From Dyadobacter sp. CY323 (GTDB lineage Bacteria > Bacteroidota > Bacteroidia > Cytophagales > Spirosomataceae), in the NCBI RefSeq assembly GCF_021390245.1, contig NZ_JAJUXH010000013.1, positions 1 to 64,000 on the forward strand: a DNA stretch of 64,000 nucleotides. The letters run 5' to 3'. The translations under genes were made by a program, and so were the position numbers. Shown piece by piece: positions 46,278 to 54,957 of the stretch. Position 1 is the stretch's first letter; every line of letters begins with the position of its first letter. The notes beneath the pieces are model-generated. The model made no database searches, was not told the origin of the DNA, and worked only from the letters and a program-made list of their open reading frames with translations.

Positions 46278-47339
46278 TCAGTTACATTTTCTGGCGTAGA
46301 TTACTACCTGGCCGTCCACAAGTTCATATCGGGCCTGGATCGTTTCACAAATCATATGGAGCTTTTCAAATAAGGGTTCGTTCGTTAAGCTTGCAGTGAA
46401 ATTGCAGTTTTCCAGGAGCTGTTCGTCAAAGACGATTTTCACGCCATATGCATGTTCCAGCTTATGCAACACCTGTGGAATGGGCGTATCTGAAAATTCA
46501 AGCACCTCCGCGAGTTCCTGCTCTTCCAAGACGATGGGATTCTCCACAAGTGTTTTTATCAAACGCTCACTCTTTTTCTCGAACACCGCCTGCTGGTTGG
46601 GTACCAGTATGATTTCCCCGGAAAGTCCGGTCGGCGCATTGCCGTTCAAATCCTGTTTAAATACCGTGACCTTGCCCTTCCGTACAGCTATTGATACCTT
46701 TTCGTCGGAAGTGAAAGCCTTCACATTGAAGCTCGTTCCCAACACTTTTGTGACTACCTCTCCCGCATAAACGTAAAAGGGTTTTTCTGTATTCCGGGCG
46801 ACATGAAAAAATGCTTCTCCCGTCAGGAAAACCTCCCGGCGGGCTTTTCCGAAGTCAGCGGCAATGCGCAGTTCGCTTTTTGGAAACAGGGTAACGATGC
46901 TGCTATCGCTTAGCCTGATCGTCCTGGGCAGCGACCCGTCATTTACTTCCACATCAGTGGCTGCCATTTCAGTGGCGTTCGCTCCGCCCCAGTGCAAATA
47001 CCATACACTCAGGCCGGCGATCAGCAGCAGGGAAGCGGCGATCTTAAAGACCCGATTCTGATAGAGGCTTTGCAACCGGTATCTTTTTGATTCGGTCAAA
47101 ATTGCATCGATAGCGGTCCGTACCTCCACCGGGTCTGTCACAAACTCCTCGCATTGAAACGCAATGACCATATTTCTTGCCTGCTCAATGTCTTCAAATT
47201 GTTCCGAATGCGCATCCTGCCAGGTAACCCAGAAACTGTCTTCCGGGGCAAGTTTCCCCAGCGCCCATTTTCTGAAATAATGATCCTGAACAAAATCTTC
47301 TGTCTTGTAATTGGTGTAATTTTTCATCTTATATAGCAT
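46278..47339 (-). CDS. FecR-family anti-sigma factor
   Basis: A 353-aa single-pass inner-membrane protein. Membrane helix at about 89-106 (KIAASLLLIAGLSVWYLHW). The periplasmic FecR domain (about 125-225) contains GEAFFHVARNTEKPFYVYA and VLGTSFNVKAF, followed by a DUF4974 domain. An alternative ATG at 47327 (MKNYTNYK) is equally likely. It lies between the ECF sigma gene (57 bp upstream) and the STN-SusC (168 bp downstream), the same order as the + strand set at 862-6338. Confidence 0.92.
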   Translation of the reverse strand: MLYKMKNYTNYKTEDFVQDHYFRKWALGKLAPEDSFWVTWQDAHSEQFEDIEQARNMVIAFQCEEFVTDPVEVRTAIDAILTESKRYRLQSLYQNRVFKIAASLLLIAGLSVWYLHWGGANATEMAATDVEVNDGSLPRTIRLSDSSIVTLFPKSELRIAADFGKARREVFLTGEAFFHVARNTEKPFYVYAGEVVTKVLGTSFNVKAFTSDEKVSIAVRKGKVTVFKQDLNGNAPTGLSGEIILVPNQQAVFEKKSERLIKTLVENPIVLEEQELAEVLEFSDTPIPQVLHKLEHAYGVKIVFDEQLLENCNFTASLTNEPLFEKLHMICETIQARYELVDGQVVIYARKCN

Positions 47340-47396
47340 CGTGACTGCGGCCCGGGTTTCGAACTTGTCTTACTACTGTTCTTTTCTAATTGGTGA

Positions 47397-48050
47397 TCAG
47401 CCCAACGGTCCGCCAGGCAGATTTGCATTTAAAAACAACATGGGAATGGTCGCAGCTGCTAAAAACCAGTTTCTACGCAACAATTTGAGCGCTTCATAAA
47501 CCAGGTTGACTGCCGAATGCTGGTGGATCGACATGATCCCCGCAATGTCCTCATACTCCATTTCCTGATGAAAACGGAGATAAATCGCTTCCCTCTGTCG
47601 TTTCGTAAGCTTTTCGAGATTAACCTGAAGTTTCATCAGATCTTCGTGTTTTACCTCGTTGGAAATCATGTAGGATTCGATTGCAAACTGCACCTCGAAT
47701 GCGTAGTCCTCCGTCACCTCGTTGGCCTCTCTGAACCATTTAAGGCGCTTCGACTCGCGCAGAAGTTTTCTTCGAAGCGACTTCAACAGGTACACCCTCA
47801 CCAACCGTACGTCATCGAGCTTTTCACGATGGTTCCAAAGGTCCAGTATGAGATCGTGCAGGCAATCTTTCACAAATTCCCGATCGTTCTGAAACCGTAC
47901 CCCGTAATTCAGGAGCAATGGATAATACATGTCCAGCATGGAGCCAAAGGCCTTTCTGTCGCCTTGCTTGAACGCCTGCCAAAGATCAGCCTCTTCTTGC
48001 CAGAGAAGTGCCTCTGATGGGCGGAATGACTTCGTATTTTGATTAAGCAT
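47397..48050 (-). CDS. ECF-type RNA polymerase sigma factor
   Basis: A 217-aa ECF sigma factor. Region 2 is at about 35-95 (FGSMLDMYYPLLLNYGVRF; FVKDCLHDLILDLWNHR) and region 4 at about 145-195 (LTKRQREAIYLRFHQEMEYEDIAGIMSIHQHSAVN). It should drive the downstream SusC/D locus once released by FecR. It is related in type to the factor at 862-1458 but clearly different in sequence, so cross-talk is not assumed. Confidence 0.9.
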   Translation of the reverse strand: MLNQNTKSFRPSEALLWQEEADLWQAFKQGDRKAFGSMLDMYYPLLLNYGVRFQNDREFVKDCLHDLILDLWNHREKLDDVRLVRVYLLKSLRRKLLRESKRLKWFREANEVTEDYAFEVQFAIESYMISNEVKHEDLMKLQVNLEKLTKRQREAIYLRFHQEMEYEDIAGIMSIHQHSAVNLVYEALKLLRRNWFLAAATIPMLFLNANLPGGPLG

Positions 48051-48447
48051 CGGTACCTACTCCCTGAAATACAAAATATTTTATAAAAATTCTTGACTGA
48101 AGCTAATCAACCTCCAATTCAGCTATAAAGAGACAGGTTAGTGCTATAAGTCCTGAAAAAAAATAGAATATTTTTAACTTTTTTTTGGGTCATACCTGCA
48201 AATAACTTCTACATTACTATTTAAACATTTGCTTATCAGTCTATTATAACAATTTTATTGACAGTAAATATTTTCAACTTAACGCGATAAGGAGTCGGGC
48301 ACGCTACCCGGATCTGATCTTCTGTGGTCGACAACGGGCATTTGTCAGTTCGAAATACTGGTCTTATTACAAAAATAGCAACCAGAGGTTACAACCAATT
48401 CAGACATGATCACGTCACCAGGAAGTTATCAGTCCTAAATCTTAATT
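48051..48447. other. AT-rich divergent intergenic region, no gene seen
   Basis: A 397-bp gap between the ECF sigma gene (-) and a lipoprotein gene (+). It is AT-rich with long A and T runs around 48155-48187 and presumably carries both promoters. One minus-strand TATTTTTG (48377-48370) fits TAnnTTTG, but such a match is expected by chance in AT-rich DNA. No tRNA, ncRNA or strong hairpin was found. Confidence 0.4.
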
Positions 48448-49143
48448 ATGAAAAACCATTTTATTGCAGGCGTATCAATCTTTGTTATACTGGCGGCAGG
48501 TGGGTGCAGTACGGATAATCCGGGCCCGGAACTTACGGGTCCAGAGCCCACCTACACGGTCAAATTCTTAGGCCGGGATAGCATTTCAACCGGAAGTTAC
48601 CGGGGCATTTCGATCGGTAGTCCGTCTGATGCTGTTTTTACCGTATTGGAAGATTACCGGGAGAAGAAAATAGTAACCTATCTGGGTGGGGTCAATAACT
48701 ACTTTTCCGATGTGACTGATCTGAAAAACCGCATTCCCCATTTTGACTGGCTTGTTCTTGACGGAAAATTTGATTCTGAAACAGGCGTCCAACTTCAACT
48801 CGAATCCGGAAAGGTGAAAAGCATCACGCTGAATAATCGCAAAGAACTCACGCAATGGCCTGAAACGATAGATCGTCGGGAAGCCATTGTGATCGGCGAT
48901 CAATCCGAAGTGCTATATGACAAACTTCTTGCGATCAGTAAAAAGCCTGAGTTTGCAAACAAATTCGAGCGCATGGTGCTCACTACGCGGCTTACCTACG
49001 CATTGTACGACCCTCAAAAAGCAAGTCTTCCATGGACCTTTACTTACCGTCCCGAATCGCAGGACACGATTGATCAGGTTGGTGTTTATTTCAAGGATAA
49101 AAAAGTGGATTACATCCTCGTAGATCACTTCGAAAACAAGTAA
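48448..49143 (+). CDS. Hypothetical lipoprotein
   Basis: A 231-aa predicted lipoprotein with lipobox AAGGC (Cys20). The mature part is soluble, mixed alpha/beta in appearance, and repeats a few short beta-type segments (GVNNYFSDVTD; GVQLQLESGKVKSITLN). I do not recognise a family. It is monocistronic, divergent from the sigma gene and convergent with the amidohydrolase. The export signal and the steady codon pattern support a real gene. Confidence 0.75.
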   Translation: MKNHFIAGVSIFVILAAGGCSTDNPGPELTGPEPTYTVKFLGRDSISTGSYRGISIGSPSDAVFTVLEDYREKKIVTYLGGVNNYFSDVTDLKNRIPHFDWLVLDGKFDSETGVQLQLESGKVKSITLNNRKELTQWPETIDRREAIVIGDQSEVLYDKLLAISKKPEFANKFERMVLTTRLTYALYDPQKASLPWTFTYRPESQDTIDQVGVYFKDKKVDYILVDHFENK

Positions 49144-49176
49144 TCGACGAAAGCAAAAAGGGTTCCAGGCTGCTGA

Positions 49177-50136
49177 CTAAGGTTGAGTCGCGTCGCGTTT
49201 CTGCCAGTTATATGCGGCAACTGAATTTTTCCAGAAATACTTTTCTGCGGCAGCCTGGCCTTTTTCCATGAAATAAGTTCGCACGAGATTCAGTCCATCT
49301 TCAAAAGGCAGCCAGTGATCACTATTCGGCCAATCGCTGCCGAACAGCAGCCGGTTCTCACCAAATATATCGTAAAGTCCATCGAGGCGTGCGCGGTAGA
49401 AACTCAATGCCGTGGGGATCTCTCCATTCACCCTGCGTAAAACCTCAGAGATTTTTACATACACTTTTGGCCTTTGCCCGAGCTTCCGCAGATCGGCTTC
49501 ATACGTTTTTTGTACCGCTTTATCTTCCGGAATGGCCATCTGGGGCAAGTGATCTATGACGACTTTCAAATCCGGCACCTGATCGGTAAGCTTCACAATC
49601 GCAGCCAGCAGCTTGGGATTCGGGTTTGCAGTGTCGAGTACCAATCCATTCTGCGCAAGCGATTTCATGTCCGAGATAAACCTGGGATTACTCAGCTTCC
49701 CGGAAAAATCATTCCCCCAAAGATTCCCATTGCGAATGCCACGGAAAAGTGGGTTTTTCTGAAAGCGTTCCAGATGTTTTGGAAAGTCCGGGCTACCTGG
49801 TTCGAGGTTACCAATCACCCCGACGATAATCTTATCATTTGCTGCCGTGTCCAGGACCCATTGGTTGTCTTCAAGCCACGGACTGGCCTCCACGACAATG
49901 GCACCCACAACCCCAGCCCGCCCGGCAATACTGCGGTAACGCTCAGGTAGTGCCGGTTTGTAAAGGATTTCATCTTTTTTATCCGGCCACGGCACACCTT
50001 GGGGACGCGTCGGATCAAACAAATGTATGTGCGTGTCGATAATGGGAATGGACGCGTTTGGTGCCGAGGTCAGCGATGGAAGGCTGGCAGCAAAAGGGAT
50101 ACCGGCGGACAAGGCAAGGAATTTTCTCCGGTTCAT
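49177..50136 (-). CDS. Tat-exported amidohydrolase-2 family hydrolase (COG3618-like)
   Basis: A 319-aa TIM-barrel metal hydrolase. ATG at 50136 gives a twin-arginine signal, MNRRKFLALSAGIPFAAS; a longer start adds 12 residues before the RR and spoils it. Metal-binding DTHIH is at 34-38, and later KVVIDHLPQMA and LLFGSDWPNSDH supply the remaining ligands. Relatives include lactonases for sugar lactones (e.g. L-fuconolactone) and aromatic lactones. The substrate cannot be told here. Tat export implies folding with its metal in the cytoplasm. Confidence 0.85.
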   Translation of the reverse strand: MNRRKFLALSAGIPFAASLPSLTSAPNASIPIIDTHIHLFDPTRPQGVPWPDKKDEILYKPALPERYRSIAGRAGVVGAIVVEASPWLEDNQWVLDTAANDKIIVGVIGNLEPGSPDFPKHLERFQKNPLFRGIRNGNLWGNDFSGKLSNPRFISDMKSLAQNGLVLDTANPNPKLLAAIVKLTDQVPDLKVVIDHLPQMAIPEDKAVQKTYEADLRKLGQRPKVYVKISEVLRRVNGEIPTALSFYRARLDGLYDIFGENRLLFGSDWPNSDHWLPFEDGLNLVRTYFMEKGQAAAEKYFWKNSVAAYNWQKRDATQP

Positions 50137-50280
50137 GGGCAAAACAGTAGGTGGGTAAATGTCAGTTAACAATTCAAAACGATTTCCTGCCGGAGTTTAC
50201 TCACTGGTAGCAATATTCTGTTTTACCAGTTGTAATTTCATTTTTAAAGAAACAGGATTGTACATATAACTTCATTAGGT

Positions 50281-50724
50281 ATGCTAAAAACTAAAAAATC
50301 GCTTCAACCCGGCCCAGGCAGCCGGTTCACAGCCACGTTCTTGTTTGTGCTGGCCTCCGTACTTTCGGTCCATGCACAGTCGGACGCTGACGGACGTGCT
50401 ACGTCCAATCCGCCCAAGATTTTTACTGTAGTGGAACAGCCACCTACATTCCCGGGTGGAAACGAAGCATTGCAAAAGTACCTGGACGACCATCTGAAAC
50501 TTCCCGCCGATGCTGGCAAAAAGTCGAAGAAGCGATGGGTTTTGACCAGATTCGTCATCACTGAAACCGGTGATATCGAAAGTATCGAGGTATTGAAAGC
50601 GAAAAACGATGCCGTTGCCGCAGAAGTCGTAAAAGTGATTGAAAATATGCCTGCCTGGCTTCCGGCCAAACAAAGAGGTCGCACGGTCTCATTTAGGTAC
50701 GACCTGCCTGTTCAGATCCGCTGA
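50281..50724 (+). CDS. Periplasmic TonB C-terminal-domain protein
   Basis: A 147-aa protein with a signal peptide (about 15-33, ending VHAQ) and then a TonB C-terminal fold: PPTFPGGNEALQKYLDDHLKLP, RFVITETGDIESIEVLKAKND and NMPAWLPAKQRGRTVSFRYDLPVQI. The PxFPGG and P-W-x-P-A motifs are the Bacteroidota TonB-C signature. No transmembrane anchor or proline-rich spanner remains after signal cleavage, so it cannot transduce energy as classical TonB does. Its role is unknown. Confidence 0.85.
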   Translation: MLKTKKSLQPGPGSRFTATFLFVLASVLSVHAQSDADGRATSNPPKIFTVVEQPPTFPGGNEALQKYLDDHLKLPADAGKKSKKRWVLTRFVITETGDIESIEVLKAKNDAVAAEVVKVIENMPAWLPAKQRGRTVSFRYDLPVQIR

Positions 50725-50813
50725 CACTTTTTTTTTCGCTGTCCTTATTTAATCCTCTCAAAAAAACCTGTGACCGCATCAGCTTGGCTTATACTAATAG
50801 TGCAACTTTCAGA

Positions 50814-50841
50814 AAATTAATGCAAACGTTTGCATTAATTT
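50814..50841. promoter_or_regulatory. 28-bp perfect palindrome, LacI/PurR-like operator candidate
   Basis: A perfect 28-bp dyad with no spacer, centred at 50827/50828, core TGCAAACGTTTGCA. The central CG and flanks match LacI-family operators and closely resemble PurR boxes. It lies 124 bp upstream of the inositol-phosphate synthase start. No LacI-family gene is in the window, so the regulator is unidentified. Confidence 0.65.
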
Positions 50842-50964
50842 AGGTTAAAAATTGAAACTCTCACATAAAGCGACTTTATTTGCATTTAGAGGCACATTTT
50901 GTTCGAATTAAAATGAAGAAAATCTGCTTTGTTTATAAAATCAAAAATTAAACAAATAATACAA

Positions 50965-52206
50965 ATGTCGCATAGATCGGGAAGGATCAAAGTTGCCATA
51001 GTCGGCGTTGGAAATTGCGCCAGTTCATTGGTCCAGGGCGTTGAATACTATACAAAATATACGGATCAGAAATCGGGGTTAATGGCCGATGATATTGGCG
51101 GTTATAAAGCTGCCGATATTGAGTTTGTCTGTGGATTTGATGTGGATGAAAGAAAGATCGGGTTACCTCTGAAAGACGCCATTTTCGCAAAACCCAACTG
51201 CACGATCGTCTTAAACAGCGACATTCGGTCCGAGGCTCCGGTTTACGCTTCACCGGTCCTGGACGGCGTTTCTCCACAAATGCAGGCCTATCCGGAAGAT
51301 AACCGCTTTTTAGTGAAAAAATCTTTGGAACAAACTGATATGCTGACGCAAGACGCGCAGTTTGACAAAGAAAATGTGGCGTCACTACGCGGGCAGATCG
51401 TTGCGCAATTGAAACAACATGAAGCTGAGGTTCTGATTAATTACCTGCCCGTGGGCTCACAGCTTGCTACGGAGTTTTATGCGGAGATTTGTCTGGAACT
51501 GGGCATTTCGCTGGTCAACTGCATTCCGGTTTTCATTGCTTCGGATAGTACTTGGGAGCAGCGTTTCGTGGAAGCCGGCATCCCGATTATCGGGGATGAT
51601 ATGCGTAGTCAGTTTGGGGCAAGCATTGTATCTCAAATGCTTCAGGAACTGGCATTCGAGCGCGGACATCACGTAAAAGCACACATTCAGCGCAACGTGG
51701 GCGGTAATACCGATTTTCTGAATATGGAAGATAAGGCACGACTAAAATCTAAAAAGATCTCCAAAGAGAATGTGATCCGCGCTCAAAATGACATTCGCGG
51801 CATATCCACGCATGACAGTTTTTTACATGCCGGACCTTCGGAATACATCGCATATTATGGGGATAATAAAGTGGCCAATTTCCGCCTGGAACTGGAAGGT
51901 TTCATGGGTTCACCGGTGATTCTGGATGCGCAGCTTTCGGTTCAGGATTCGCCCAATTCGGCGGGAGTGGTGATCGACGCGATCCGTTATGTGTATGTGG
52001 CGCGTGAAATGGGACTGGTCGGTGCATTGCGCGGGCCGTCGGCTTCGACCCAAAAAACGCCGCCCGAGCAAATGATGTTCAGCGACGCGATCTACGAATG
52101 CCACGCATTGGCCAAACGTCAATTGACCGAATCGACCAGAAAGCAGCTTGCCAAGGTTTTTAGCTGTCGAATAAAATCTTTCAGGCCCATGTTTGCAGGT
52201 CTGTAA
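50965..52206 (+). CDS. ino1: myo-inositol-1-phosphate synthase
   Basis: A 413-aa NAD-dependent enzyme converting glucose-6-phosphate to inositol-1-phosphate, the first step of inositol and inositol-lipid synthesis. The Rossmann motif VGVGNCASS is at 13-21, with family blocks NCIPVFIASD, GDDMRSQFGASI, QRNVGGNTDFLNM and GPSEYIAYYGDNKVA. It is the compact prokaryotic type, like Mycobacterium Ino1. The ATG at 50965 is preferred over an upstream TTG. A LacI-like palindrome lies in the 240-bp leader. Confidence 0.93.
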   Translation: MSHRSGRIKVAIVGVGNCASSLVQGVEYYTKYTDQKSGLMADDIGGYKAADIEFVCGFDVDERKIGLPLKDAIFAKPNCTIVLNSDIRSEAPVYASPVLDGVSPQMQAYPEDNRFLVKKSLEQTDMLTQDAQFDKENVASLRGQIVAQLKQHEAEVLINYLPVGSQLATEFYAEICLELGISLVNCIPVFIASDSTWEQRFVEAGIPIIGDDMRSQFGASIVSQMLQELAFERGHHVKAHIQRNVGGNTDFLNMEDKARLKSKKISKENVIRAQNDIRGISTHDSFLHAGPSEYIAYYGDNKVANFRLELEGFMGSPVILDAQLSVQDSPNSAGVVIDAIRYVYVAREMGLVGALRGPSASTQKTPPEQMMFSDAIYECHALAKRQLTESTRKQLAKVFSCRIKSFRPMFAGL

Positions 52207-52255
52207 TGCATGGATTGGGGGATATAGAAAAACGGTGCCGTCAGGACAAAAACAC

Positions 52256-52855
52256 TCAACTTTTAAAAGCTTCAATTTCCTTTTCCAGCTTCCTGATATA
52301 TGCATTTTGTTCTTGCAGCATCGGCTCCATTTCCTGCTCCGTGTATCTGGGCGTGATATGCTGCGGGCAGTTCCAGTCATAGGCTTTGATGTGAAAAATC
52401 AGCATTCTTTCGGGCCGGAATTTGTAATCTTCGGGTTTGAGCAGATCATAGAGATCAGGGTTCTCGCTGATCTCTATGATTTCTGCTTCGGCATAAATTT
52501 TCAGTCGGGCCTGCATCGGGTATGAGACCAGGATCAGCGACACTTTCGGGTTCCTGACGATATTTCCAACGGATATATATTGCCTGTTCCCACTAAAATC
52601 GACGATTCCAATGGTCTGGCTGTCCATTATTTTGATAAAACCTTTCGGCCCGCCGCGATGCTGGATGTACGGGAAGTCGTTCTCCCCGTGCGAAGCCATG
52701 TAAAAGCTGTCCATCTGGCCGATAAAATTGGCCTCCACGGCCGTCAAACCATCTCTGAAACTCGTTTTTTCCACCCGCTCGTAGCTATTGCGGCTACCCA
52801 TTCTTTGCTGGATCTCTTTAATTCCGTCGGTAAATGCAAGCTTGGAGTAATTCAT
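52256..52855 (-). CDS. Pyridoxamine 5'-phosphate oxidase-like FMN-binding protein
   Basis: A 199-aa cytoplasmic protein of the PNPOx-like split-barrel family (HRGGPKGFIKIMDSQTIGIVDFSGNRQYISVGNI). The C-terminal 50 residues include a charged helix (TEQEMEPMLQEQNAYIRKLEKEIEAF) that may pair as a coiled coil. Such proteins bind FMN or F420 and often act as general flavin reductases; true PdxH motifs are not evident. Convergent with inositol-phosphate synthase, 49-bp gap with no clear terminator. Confidence 0.85.
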   Translation of the reverse strand: MNYSKLAFTDGIKEIQQRMGSRNSYERVEKTSFRDGLTAVEANFIGQMDSFYMASHGENDFPYIQHRGGPKGFIKIMDSQTIGIVDFSGNRQYISVGNIVRNPKVSLILVSYPMQARLKIYAEAEIIEISENPDLYDLLKPEDYKFRPERMLIFHIKAYDWNCPQHITPRYTEQEMEPMLQEQNAYIRKLEKEIEAFKS

Positions 52856-52892
52856 GGCAGTAAAGTTTGAGTCAGGCCGGGCCCGTTTTGCA

Positions 52893-53876
52893 TTAAAGTG
52901 ACTGGATTTGTCTGATCATCTGATTGGTAAAACCCCATTCATTGTCATACCAGGCCATTACTTTCACTAAATCGCCATCTACCACCCGCGTCATTTCCAG
53001 GTCAACAGTCGCGGCAAAAGGACTTTTTACGATGTCGGTAGAAACCAGCGGCTCGTCGGTTACGGCCACAACCTTTTCATACCGTTCCGTCGCAGCCTCT
53101 TCAGTGAGGATCTGGTTGATCTCCTCAACCGTCGTCGGACGCTCGGCTATAAACGTAATGTCGGAAATGGAACCTACCGGCACCGGCACCCGAACGGCGA
53201 TGCCGTCGAACTTACCTGCGTATTGCGGCAATGCTTTGGTAGTCGCAATAGCTGCTCCCGTGGCTGCCGGGGCGAGGTTAATGCCCGCTGCACGGCCCAT
53301 GCGCGGCTCTCTTTTGGAAGGTGCATCCACCAAAGTTTGCGAGGCAGTATAAGCGTGTGTAGTGTTCAGAATGGCTTTTTTGATCCCGAGCCTGCGGCCA
53401 AGGATCTCGATCACCGGGCTGATACTATTGGTGGTACAGCTCGCACAGGAGAAGATCGAAACCTTGCCGGCCTCGGTATTCACGCCATGCACGATGGTTG
53501 GCGTGTCTTTGGTCGGGCCGGAGATCACCACGAACTTCGCGCCGGAAGCAATGTGCTTTTCGGCATCGGCATTGGTGGTGAAAAAGCCTGTACTTTCGAT
53601 CACCACATCTACGTCCAGTGCTTTCCAGGGCAGGTTTTCGATTTCTCGAATGCTGTGATATTTGACCGGTTTACCGCCGACAATGAGCGTATCGCCTTCG
53701 ATCTGGACTTCCTTTTCATATTTACCATAATTGCTGTCATATCGAAGAAGGTAGGCGGCATTTTCAATGCTCATCAAGTCATTGATACCTACCACTTCCA
53801 GGTCATTGTTTTCAAAGATGACTTTCAATGCGGCTCGCCCGATACGACCAAAACCATTAATTGCTATTTTTTTCAT
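52893..53876 (-). CDS. gap: Glyceraldehyde-3-phosphate dehydrogenase, type I
   Basis: A 327-aa glycolytic enzyme. The NAD-binding INGFGRIGRAAL is at 6-17 and the catalytic Cys147 in SCASCTTN (143-150), with NTTHAYTAS and the C-terminal WYDNEWGFTNQM present. The TGFF segment (97-100) is present. It is slightly shorter than the usual ~335 residues but has all key residues. Its neighbours are unrelated in function. Confidence 0.96.
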   Translation of the reverse strand: MKKIAINGFGRIGRAALKVIFENNDLEVVGINDLMSIENAAYLLRYDSNYGKYEKEVQIEGDTLIVGGKPVKYHSIREIENLPWKALDVDVVIESTGFFTTNADAEKHIASGAKFVVISGPTKDTPTIVHGVNTEAGKVSIFSCASCTTNSISPVIEILGRRLGIKKAILNTTHAYTASQTLVDAPSKREPRMGRAAGINLAPAATGAAIATTKALPQYAGKFDGIAVRVPVPVGSISDITFIAERPTTVEEINQILTEEAATERYEKVVAVTDEPLVSTDIVKSPFAATVDLEMTRVVDGDLVKVMAWYDNEWGFTNQMIRQIQSL

Positions 53877-53981
53877 GATGCTGTTTTGAGTTAAAAATCA
53901 CGTTGATTTAATCACTCAAATTTGCATCCTGTTTAAATACTTATGTTAGTCAACAATTCCCGTCCAGTTGGCAATTTTTCC

Positions 53982-54821
53982 CTATTGTAACATCGGCTGC
54001 TGCAATCGCTCCCGGTAATGCCCAGGCGACACGCCTTCTTTGCTTTTAAAAAAACGACTGAACGTCTGAATATCGTCGTAGCCCAGCTCGTAGGCGATTT
54101 CTTTTATAGACAGGTTGCTGTAATTGATCTGCCGCCGGGCGTGGATCATGATCCGGTCGTGGATGATGTTCAACGGCGTGCGGGTCGATACCAGCGAAAA
54201 AAGATTGGAAAGTGTTTTAGGCGATTTGTTAAGCTGCGATGCATAAAAAGCCACATTATGGTGTGTGGCAAAATGCTTATCCACCAGGTAATTGAACTCC
54301 CGGACGATTTCGCTCTGGGTTTTGTCAAGCTTACTGAGATTGTTGGATCGTCTCAATATCCTTACCGAAAGAATCAGCATTCGCTTCAACATCGCTTGCA
54401 GCATATCCTGTTGCAAAATGTCGTTTTTGCCCATTTCCGAGATCATCATCTCCCACGAAAGCTCAAAGTCCCGCACACTGCTTTTATCCACGGTGATGAC
54501 AGGCACGCCCGTCGCGCCAAAGAATAAAAGTCCTTTGCTGCCTACTTCGTTGTCGTGATTCACTACGCAGTAAAAAGGCTGGTTAAACCTGACCATCCGC
54601 GCAGACTCGATTTCAATATCGTCGATCCGGTGAAACTCCGTCAGAAAGACGATCTGATTTTTGGAGAGTCGAAAAGGGACCTTGTCGATGGTAATGTCCA
54701 TGCGCTCGGCCACATTCCAGATGAATGTCATATCCGTGTCGCGCACGTTGCAAACTAAGTCGCTATTGCTGGCATCAAGCTCGTAAAGACTCAGGATTTC
54801 ATTCGAATTCTCGTAAACCAT
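53982..54821 (-). CDS. AraC-family transcriptional regulator
   Basis: A 279-aa regulator with a cupin-like N-terminal sensing half (about 15-140) and a C-terminal double-HTH AraC domain (about 180-275): SQLNKSPKTLSNLF as first HTH and IKEIAYELGYDDIQTFSRFFKSKEGVSPGHYR as the conserved second. Divergent from the membrane acyltransferase with a 136-bp gap, so it may control that gene. The ligand is unknown. Confidence 0.92.
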   Translation of the reverse strand: MVYENSNEILSLYELDASNSDLVCNVRDTDMTFIWNVAERMDITIDKVPFRLSKNQIVFLTEFHRIDDIEIESARMVRFNQPFYCVVNHDNEVGSKGLLFFGATGVPVITVDKSSVRDFELSWEMMISEMGKNDILQQDMLQAMLKRMLILSVRILRRSNNLSKLDKTQSEIVREFNYLVDKHFATHHNVAFYASQLNKSPKTLSNLFSLVSTRTPLNIIHDRIMIHARRQINYSNLSIKEIAYELGYDDIQTFSRFFKSKEGVSPGHYRERLQQPMLQ

Positions 54822-54957
54822 AATACCTTTTTTCTCAAAAATAATTTACTGCGTCGAAATTGCAAGGTAACAAGTGGCTGGAAAGTGACCAGGGACAAGG
54901 GTATGCCAAAGTTGGCTGTCTTTTTGTAATTTGGAGCTCGGCTATAACCTTGTAATC

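Noticed and set aside
48370-48377. Promoter box TATTTTTG for the ECF sigma gene at 48050
   Set aside because: It is 320 bp upstream in AT-rich DNA where the motif is expected by chance.
52207-52255. Terminator ACGG-TG-CCGT near the A-run between inositol-phosphate synthase and the PNPOx-like gene
   Set aside because: Four-base stem with a two-base loop is too small to be credible.
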